Source of the DNA: an uncultured Clostridia bacterium
Lineage (GTDB): Bacteria > Bacillota > Clostridia > Oscillospirales > Acutalibacteraceae
DNA: 11,591 nucleotides
Assembly: GCA_946610835.1 (NCBI GenBank)
Contig: CAMOCU010000008.1
Coordinates: 1 to 11,591 of the forward strand
Direction of reading: 5' to 3'
Positions within the stretch are counted from its first letter, which is position 1; each line of letters begins with the position of its first letter. The notes below the pieces were generated by a model that did no database searches, was not told where the DNA came from, and saw only the letters and a list, made by a program, of their open reading frames with translations. Below are positions 7,252 through 11,591 of this stretch, in pieces. Made by a program: the position numbers and the translations under genes.

Positions 7252-8829
7252 GTGAAAACAGAATGGGCAGAGCCGGCCGAACAAACAGAGTCTGCCGAAC
7301 AGCAGGAGCAAGAAAATCAGCGCGAGCAGGAAAATCAGCAGGAGCCGGAACATGAGACAGAACGGGACGAACCGTCCGAGCCGGTGGAAAAGGCGGAAGA
7401 AACGGATGCCGGACCCGAAAAAAAACGCGTGCGTTTCAAAGAATGGATTTACAGTAAGCTTGCTCCGCTTACAGACATACTCAACGGAATCGAGGACGAT
7501 TTCGAGGACCGTTCCCACTTCAAAAAGTCGCTGTTTGCCATGTTCAAGCTCAGAGTGCCGATCTGCATTCTTCTTGTTGCGGCAATGGCTGTTTCCGGAT
7601 GTTATTTTGCCATAGAAAGCAGGAACACGGCCACGGCGGAAATGAGCCTGAACTACGAGGAAAGCGCAAACGGGCTGAATCCGAATTCCACGCGCTTCAA
7701 CGCCTATGAGCTGGCAAGCGCAGATGTAGCGAGCGGAATGCTTTCGGCCTGCGGCATAGATCCCGACAGCGTCAACCTGAACGCCGTGATGAATTCCATC
7801 TCTGTGCGGCCGACGAACGCAAAGGCGTTTTCCGAGGACAATTTTTTTATCTCCACGTCCTACAGAATCACCATACATAAGCCGTCGTTTATCAAAGGGA
7901 TGCGCGCGCAGGATCTTTTGTCCTTGCTTTGCAAATCATACAAGGATTATTTGTTTGCCAACTATACGGAGAACCGCTCCATCCTTTATTTTGACATCGA
8001 CGAATTTGAGGCAAAGGAATTCATGGAAATTGCCGATCTCCTTGATCTCAAAGCGCAGCAGATTGACACATATCTGAACACAAGAGTCAAGCAAAGCAAA
8101 ACCTTCACAGAAAAACAATCCGAAGAAACCTTTAAGTCTCTTGCGCAAAAGGTGGACGATCTGCGCCATTACGACATTGAAAAATATCGCGTGTTTGTGC
8201 TCCAGACAGGCACTTCTTACGATAAGGCCGGGTATATCCGCGCGCTTTCCTACATCAACCGGATGAAAGGACTGAGCTACAACAAAGATATGGCGGCCTA
8301 CACCGTGCGCAACGACGGGATCAAAATGTATGACGAGTCGATGATCAGCGTGGTTATGATTCCATCCATTGACGACAGCAAAAACACATACTACATGTCC
8401 AAGACCAAGACGGGCATGGATTACATGGCGAGTCAGGCGGATAACCATTTGCTGACTGCGCAGGAAACCGCCAAGGAAATTGCCGTAAACAAGGACATTA
8501 TCTCCAAAATGTATGCAGGCGTCAACAAAGAGTCCGACATTCGCAAGGCCAATAAAATGATTGCGGATATCCGCCAGAAGTTTGACGATCTTTCCAGACA
8601 GATCGAAACCGTCGACAAGGCGTATATCAAATACCGGACAAAAGATTATCTGACTTTTAAAACCACAGAACAGTCGCTGCTGCAGATTGTCCGATGGGAT
8701 ATGCTGCTGATGATTGCGGCGGCTTTGCTGCTCGGAATCTTCCTGACACTTTGGCTGAGATTCAGATATTTCCACGGAGGCAAAAGAAGTGAGAGAATTC
8801 CAGTTGTTACGTTACCTTTCCAAGGGTAA
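7252..8829 (+). CDS. Wzz-like chain-length determinant/co-polymerase with acidic N-terminal tail
   Basis: The product is 525 aa from GTG 7252, supported by AAGGAGG (7237-7243) 8 nt upstream. Topology is that of Wzz/polysaccharide co-polymerases: a membrane segment at about 101-120, a large external domain (about 121-480), and a second membrane segment at about 483-503 followed by a short basic tail. The external domain has long helical, coiled-coil-prone stretches (about 245-290 and 410-450). The cytoplasmic N-terminus is unusual: residues 1-60 are mostly Glu, Gln, Asn and Ala with near-repeats such as EQENQREQENQQ. The proline-rich motif of classical Wzz around the last membrane segment is not visible, and there is no Walker-type kinase domain. 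Residues 141-156 align without gaps to 54-69 of the downstream protein (GLxPN...EL/I..S), so the two look like diverged paralogues. The function is inferred from topology and context. Confidence 0.72.
   Translation: MKTEWAEPAEQTESAEQQEQENQREQENQQEPEHETERDEPSEPVEKAEETDAGPEKKRVRFKEWIYSKLAPLTDILNGIEDDFEDRSHFKKSLFAMFKLRVPICILLVAAMAVSGCYFAIESRNTATAEMSLNYEESANGLNPNSTRFNAYELASADVASGMLSACGIDPDSVNLNAVMNSISVRPTNAKAFSEDNFFISTSYRITIHKPSFIKGMRAQDLLSLLCKSYKDYLFANYTENRSILYFDIDEFEAKEFMEIADLLDLKAQQIDTYLNTRVKQSKTFTEKQSEETFKSLAQKVDDLRHYDIEKYRVFVLQTGTSYDKAGYIRALSYINRMKGLSYNKDMAAYTVRNDGIKMYDESMISVVMIPSIDDSKNTYYMSKTKTGMDYMASQADNHLLTAQETAKEIAVNKDIISKMYAGVNKESDIRKANKMIADIRQKFDDLSRQIETVDKAYIKYRTKDYLTFKTTEQSLLQIVRWDMLLMIAAALLLGIFLTLWLRFRYFHGGKRSERIPVVTLPFQG
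8776..8780 (+). promoter_or_regulatory. Ribosome binding site for the Wzz-GGDEF gene, inside the upstream gene
   Basis: GGAGG at 8776-8780 is 8 nt before GTG 8789 and lies within the last codons of the preceding gene. It fixes the GTG as the start and implies that the two Wzz-like proteins are translated together. Confidence 0.7.
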
Positions 8830-10591
8830 GTTCATCATCTTTATCGTTGCGCTGCTTGGTGCGGTTTGGGTGTACTTTTATGCCAACTCGCAGCAGGTTT
8901 ATACGGCGACAACGGTGATCCGGTATGCCAACGGCGCTGTTTCAGAGGGGCTTACGCCGAACGGATCTCAATTGGATGTAAACGAAATCTACTCTTCAAC
9001 CGTGATCAAAGGCGCGATCGAGGATTTGGGCTTGTCCTGCTCTATTGACGAAGTGCGTTCCAAAGTTAAGGTGCGCGCCATCATCCCCGAGGAGGAAAAA
9101 CAAAAAGAGGAAACGGCAATCAGCAAGGGCGAGGAGTATTCCTACTTCCCGACAGATTACGTGATTACCCTGGAGGTCGGCTCTGACAAATCCCGAACCT
9201 ATGCGGGCAATTTGCTCGATGCGATCATCAAAAATTATTACATGTTTTACAGCGAACGGTATGTCGACCAGCTGATTTTGCCGAACAACGCTTCCAACAT
9301 CCGTTCAAACGATTATGACTATATTGAAAGTGCTGAAATCATTCAGGAATCGGTCAAGAATATAGACGATTTTCTGCTGCAGAAACGATCTTTGTATCCG
9401 GAATTTCGCGCCTCTGCCACGGGCTATACGTTTTCGGACCTGGAAAATATTTACAGTTACATCATCAACAACAAAGTTCCGGGTCTTTACGCAAGCATTT
9501 TGAGAGGAAAGTATACCAAGGACAACAGTTTGCTGCTGAAAAAACAAAAAGACCGCGCGGAAGCGCTCGAAATCAACATCGTCAACAACACAGATAAATC
9601 GGCCAAGCTGAAATACCTGATCGAAAACTACAGCGAAAAGGGCATCAACAGCACCAAAACAGCCACGCAGGACGCGTCCAACGAAAGTACGGGCACATCC
9701 ATTATCATGGATGTCGACGGATACGACAGAGACTTGAACGTAATTACAACGTACGACGATCTCATTCAGGAATATGTGCTGATCAACCAGTCGCTGCGTC
9801 ACGACCAGATCGACAAGGATCACGCAGAATATCTTTACTCCGTCTTTGTGGACAATCCGAAGAATCAGATTCTCAACAATTCCATCGAAGAGGATATCGA
9901 TTCTCTTGTGACCATGCTGAACAAGCAGTATATCATCGTCAAGGCCACCGCAAGGGAACTCAACGAATACATCGGCGCGAGCTATCTGAACATTCTCAAT
10001 TCGGTCGTTACCTCGCAAAAGGTAAACGTCAAGCTGTATCTTGCTTTGGCGCTTGTATTTTTCCTGGTTTTCGGCTGTATCGGCGCCGTGGTGATCGGAC
10101 GGCTTCTGGACTTTATCCAGTACATTATCTATACGGACAAAAACACCAAGCTGCCAAACCGCCAGAAATGCGATCTGTATATCAGTTCGCTGAGCGAATC
10201 CAAGCTGAGCGAACAATTCGTCTGCGTCATTGTCCAGCTGGACAATCTCGTCGACGTAAACGCCACGCTCGGGCGTTCTGCCGGCGACGCGCTTTTGAGC
10301 GAATTCGGCCGCATGCTGAAAGGCACTGCCAGAAGCTTCGGATTTATCGGTTACAACAACGTCGGACAGTTCTTGGGGCTGTTTGACCAGTGTACCGTGC
10401 TCAAGGCGGAAACATTTGTTGAAATGCTCAATAAGAGCGTTACAGAGTACAACGAAAAACAAATCGGCGTCAATATCAAATATTCCGTCGCCTTTGTAAA
10501 CTCTGCGGAAGAAGAGACATACGAGGTTCGGACACTGATCCGACATGCGTTTGAAAAAATGAGACACAAAAAATCCGAACAAAACGCATAA
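8789..10591 (+). CDS. Wzz-like co-polymerase fused to a degenerate C-terminal GGDEF domain
   Basis: The product is 600 aa from GTG 8789, overlapping the preceding gene by 41 bp. The N-terminal part is Wzz-like: LLRYLSKGKFIIFIVALLGA at 6-25 begins membrane segment one (about 13-32), followed by the YTATTVIRYANG-type strand at 38-49, a long external helical domain, and membrane segment two at about 416-438. About ten residues later a GGDEF-fold domain begins (about 447-595). It shows YTDKNTKLPNR at 448-458 (the DxLTGLxNR opening), VQLDNLVDVNATLGRSAGD at 482-500 (the DxDxFKxxND..GH..GD block), an NVGQF segment at 524-528 in place of GGDEF, and YSVAFV...LIRHAFEKMRHKK towards the end (the SxG...LxxADxAxYxAK block). 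The first metal Asp is Gln483 and the GGDEF acidic residues are Gly526 and Gln527, so cyclase activity is very unlikely. Asn491 and Asp500, at guanine-contact positions, remain. It probably acts as a nucleotide-sensing or structural module controlling polysaccharide export or length. Confidence 0.8.
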   Translation: MREFQLLRYLSKGKFIIFIVALLGAVWVYFYANSQQVYTATTVIRYANGAVSEGLTPNGSQLDVNEIYSSTVIKGAIEDLGLSCSIDEVRSKVKVRAIIPEEEKQKEETAISKGEEYSYFPTDYVITLEVGSDKSRTYAGNLLDAIIKNYYMFYSERYVDQLILPNNASNIRSNDYDYIESAEIIQESVKNIDDFLLQKRSLYPEFRASATGYTFSDLENIYSYIINNKVPGLYASILRGKYTKDNSLLLKKQKDRAEALEINIVNNTDKSAKLKYLIENYSEKGINSTKTATQDASNESTGTSIIMDVDGYDRDLNVITTYDDLIQEYVLINQSLRHDQIDKDHAEYLYSVFVDNPKNQILNNSIEEDIDSLVTMLNKQYIIVKATARELNEYIGASYLNILNSVVTSQKVNVKLYLALALVFFLVFGCIGAVVIGRLLDFIQYIIYTDKNTKLPNRQKCDLYISSLSESKLSEQFVCVIVQLDNLVDVNATLGRSAGDALLSEFGRMLKGTARSFGFIGYNNVGQFLGLFDQCTVLKAETFVEMLNKSVTEYNEKQIGVNIKYSVAFVNSAEEETYEVRTLIRHAFEKMRHKKSEQNA

Positions 10592-10654
10592 AGCGCCGCA
10601 GTCTGTACGGTAAAAACAGTTTGCTTCGTGTGTGAAAATCTCGAATGTGCCATT

Positions 10655-10684
10655 AAGGAGCAGAGAGAACGATCTTTGCTCCTT
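10655..10684 (+). terminator. Hairpin, probable terminator of the polysaccharide operon
   Basis: AAGGAGCAGAGA (10655-10666) pairs with TCTTTGCTCCTT (10673-10684) to give a 12-bp stem with one G-U pair and a 6-nt loop. It lies 63 bp after the stop of the last operon gene. The downstream T run is short and offset (GTGCATTTTGT), so termination may be partial. Confidence 0.5.
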
Positions 10685-10787
10685 GTGCATTTTGTACGTA
10701 TGCGTAAGACCAACTATGCGGGCAATCCGTTTTTGCGCATTATCCACGATGTTCCGGATACGGGCTGTATTGAAAGCGGTAAAATGG

Positions 10788-11018
10788 AAAATGCGCTGCA
10801 TCCTGTTGAATCTGCTGAGCAATGCATACGTTCACGCCGGAGGGCGGCGCTGTGACGGTTCAGCTTTCTAAACGGCGCAAAGAGGGTGAAACGGAAGTTG
10901 AAATGCAGGCGAATATTGCCGAACCTTTGGACATCCCGGAAGTGCTGAAAACTATCTGCGGCATTTTGGCGCAGAGGCGTTCGAACCGGACAGGGGCCAA
11001 AGCGTAACCTTTTCCTTT
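10788..11018 (+). pseudogene. Probable frameshifted remnant of a histidine-kinase ATPase domain
   Basis: In one frame, 10788-10835 reads KMRCILLNLLSNAYVH, which matches the N-box of sensor histidine kinases (rILLNLLSNAxkH). The expected continuation TPEGGAVTVQL is present in a different frame at 10834-10866, so the domain is broken at about 10834; two missing bases would explain it. Further on, DIPEVLKTI (about 10936-10962) resembles the GIPxxxLxxIF region, and in a third frame FEPDRGQSVTFSF (10980-11018) resembles the end of such a domain (GTTVTFxLP). No G-box regions are intact and no start or ribosome site is convincing. A decayed kinase gene is the best reading. Coincidental similarity, or sequencing error in a real gene, are the alternatives. 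Confidence 0.42.
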
Positions 11019-11044
11019 CACCGGGCATATTCTTCTTACAGGGA

Positions 11045-11072
11045 ATTGCAAATGCGCATTATTTTTTGCAAT
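11045..11072. repeat. Nested palindrome upstream of the sugar transferase promoter
   Basis: ATTGCAAA (11045-11052) and TTTGCAAT (11065-11072) are a perfect 8-bp inverted repeat. Between them, partly overlapping the left arm, is the perfect 10-bp palindrome AATGCGCATT (11051-11060). It ends 15 bp before the -35 box at 11088. It could be an operator; as a terminator it lacks a following T run. Confidence 0.45.
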
Positions 11073-11087
11073 GTTGTGGAAATGGTA

Positions 11088-11116
11088 TTGATTTTCAGAC
11101 CGGAAGACGGTATAAT
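11088..11116 (+). promoter_or_regulatory. SigA-type promoter for the initiating sugar transferase
   Basis: TTGATT (11088-11093), a 17-bp spacer, then TATAAT (11111-11116), a perfect -10 box. The predicted start is near 11123, with a leader of about 49 nt before GTG 11172. This separates the initiating transferase from the upstream operon. Confidence 0.7.
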
Positions 11117-11171
11117 ATTAGTCAAATAATGGCTGTCGAAAGATAGAACATTTTTTAGCGAGGCGAGTTCA

Positions 11172-11591
11172 GTGGCATATCTGGAGTATGGGGAGATTGA
11201 TGAAAAAACAGAGCAGAGGCTCGACAAACTTTTGGAAAAATCTTATCACAAATACTGGAAGAAAAAGCGTGCGTTTGACGTCACGGTAACCTTAATTATC
11301 CTGCTTTTTGCCATTTTGCCGATGATGCTTGTGGCTGGGCTGATCTGGATCGACGATCCGCACGGCAGCCCGTTTTATCGGCAGATCCGTATCGGGCGGC
11401 ACGGCAAAGAATTCAATATGTGTAAATTCCGCACCATGTATATGGACGCAGACGCACGACGCGAGGAACTGATGGCGCTCAACGAAATGGACGGCCCGGT
11501 GTTCAAGATCACCAATGATCCGCGTATCACGCGCCTGGGCAAAATTTTGCGCAAAACCTCGATTGATGAGCTGCCGCAGTTGTTTAATGTG
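11172..11591 (+). CDS. Undecaprenyl-phosphate sugar-phosphate transferase (initiating transferase), C-terminus beyond window
   Basis: From GTG 11172, 140 residues run to the right edge without a stop. GAGG (11160-11163) lies 8 nt upstream and the frame is closed by a stop at 11127-11129, so GTG is the only good start. Features of the bacterial sugar transferase family (PF02397, WcaJ/EpsL/PglC type): KKRAFDV at 31-37 just before a hydrophobic segment at about 38-59, FYRQIRIGRHGKEF at 68-81, KFRTM at 85-89, and the start of the catalytic core, DPRITRLGKILRKTSIDELP at 117-136. The short N-terminus with one membrane segment resembles the small monotopic PglC/EpsL form rather than the large WcaJ/WbaP form, as far as the window shows. 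It would move a hexose-1-phosphate from a UDP-sugar to undecaprenyl phosphate, the first step for the repeat unit assembled by the upstream operon. Confidence 0.93.
   Translation, partial: MAYLEYGEIDEKTEQRLDKLLEKSYHKYWKKKRAFDVTVTLIILLFAILPMMLVAGLIWIDDPHGSPFYRQIRIGRHGKEFNMCKFRTMYMDADARREELMALNEMDGPVFKITNDPRITRLGKILRKTSIDELPQLFNV

Larger units (their letters stand above)
10592..11171. other. 580-bp interval without an intact gene
   Basis: It holds, in order, a hairpin terminator candidate (10655-10684), scattered coding-like fragments resembling a histidine-kinase ATPase domain with frame breaks (10788-11018), a nested palindrome (11045-11072) and a promoter (11088-11116). No open frame here has both a ribosome site and a continuous recognisable domain. 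Confidence 0.6.

Noticed and set aside
7540..8829. Internal ATG in the first Wzz-like gene that would give a lipoprotein-like signal (hydrophobic run then VSGC)
   Set aside because: No ribosome site precedes ATG 7540, whereas GTG 7252 has a strong one. The hydrophobic run is better explained as the first membrane segment of a Wzz-like protein.
10127..10573. Active diguanylate cyclase
   Set aside because: The GGDEF signature is replaced by NVGQF and the first metal-binding Asp by Gln, so catalysis is not supported.
9305..10822. 505-codon minus-strand open frame opposite the Wzz-GGDEF gene
   Set aside because: Its length is striking, but its composition (rich in Phe, Val, Asp and Arg, with no motifs) is what codon bias on the other strand produces. 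No ribosome site was seen at its start.
10632..10871. Small plus-strand frames after the operon as genuine small proteins
   Set aside because: Overlapping frames share the region, none has a good ribosome site, and the only recognisable similarity (kinase N-box) breaks across frames. A gene remnant is the better explanation.
1..11591. CRISPR array, tRNA/rRNA genes, riboswitch, insertion sequence or phage genes
   Set aside because: No regularly spaced repeats, cloverleaf-like sequences, recognisable riboswitch core, transposase or integrase motifs were found by eye on either strand.

Overview
The window looks like part of an exopolysaccharide or capsule locus from a Gram-positive anaerobe, most plausibly a gut-type Clostridia (Oscillospirales-like). 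The reasons are SigA-type promoters with near-perfect -35/-10 boxes, strong AGGAGG-type ribosome sites, several GTG starts, roughly balanced GC content, and a TagF-type polyol-phosphate transferase beside Wzx/Wzy-style genes. The organism assignment is inference.

Layout. On the minus strand (1-888, running off the left edge) is a CDP-glycerol glycerophosphotransferase-family gene with its own consensus promoter. Back to back with it, a second strong promoter (1031-1059) starts a tightly packed plus-strand operon from 1096 to 10591. In order it encodes a GT2 glycosyltransferase, a Wzy-like membrane polymerase, a GT4 glycosyltransferase, a polysaccharide pyruvyl transferase, a CysE-like hexapeptide acetyltransferase, a membrane-anchored metallophosphoesterase, and two Wzz-like chain-length/co-polymerase proteins. 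Gene gaps are 4-64 bp, or the genes overlap. After a hairpin terminator candidate (10655-10684) comes about 580 bp without an intact gene. It holds what looks like the frameshifted remains of a histidine-kinase ATPase domain. A new promoter (11088-11116) then drives the initiating sugar-phosphate transferase (11172, cut by the right edge).

How they fit together. The last gene would load the first sugar phosphate onto undecaprenyl phosphate. The GT2 and GT4 enzymes would extend the repeat unit, and the pyruvyl and acetyl transferases would decorate it. The Wzy-like protein would polymerise it, under control of the two Wzz-like proteins. No Wzx flippase and no tyrosine kinase/phosphatase pair of the CapB/CpsB-D kind is visible here.

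The most notable observation is the second Wzz-like protein (8789-10591). Directly after its last membrane segment it carries a C-terminal GGDEF-fold domain whose catalytic signature has decayed to NVGQF, while the residues aligned with the guanine-contacting Asn and Asp are kept. This suggests that chain length or export is controlled by binding of a guanine nucleotide (GTP or c-di-GMP) to a dead cyclase domain built into the co-polymerase.
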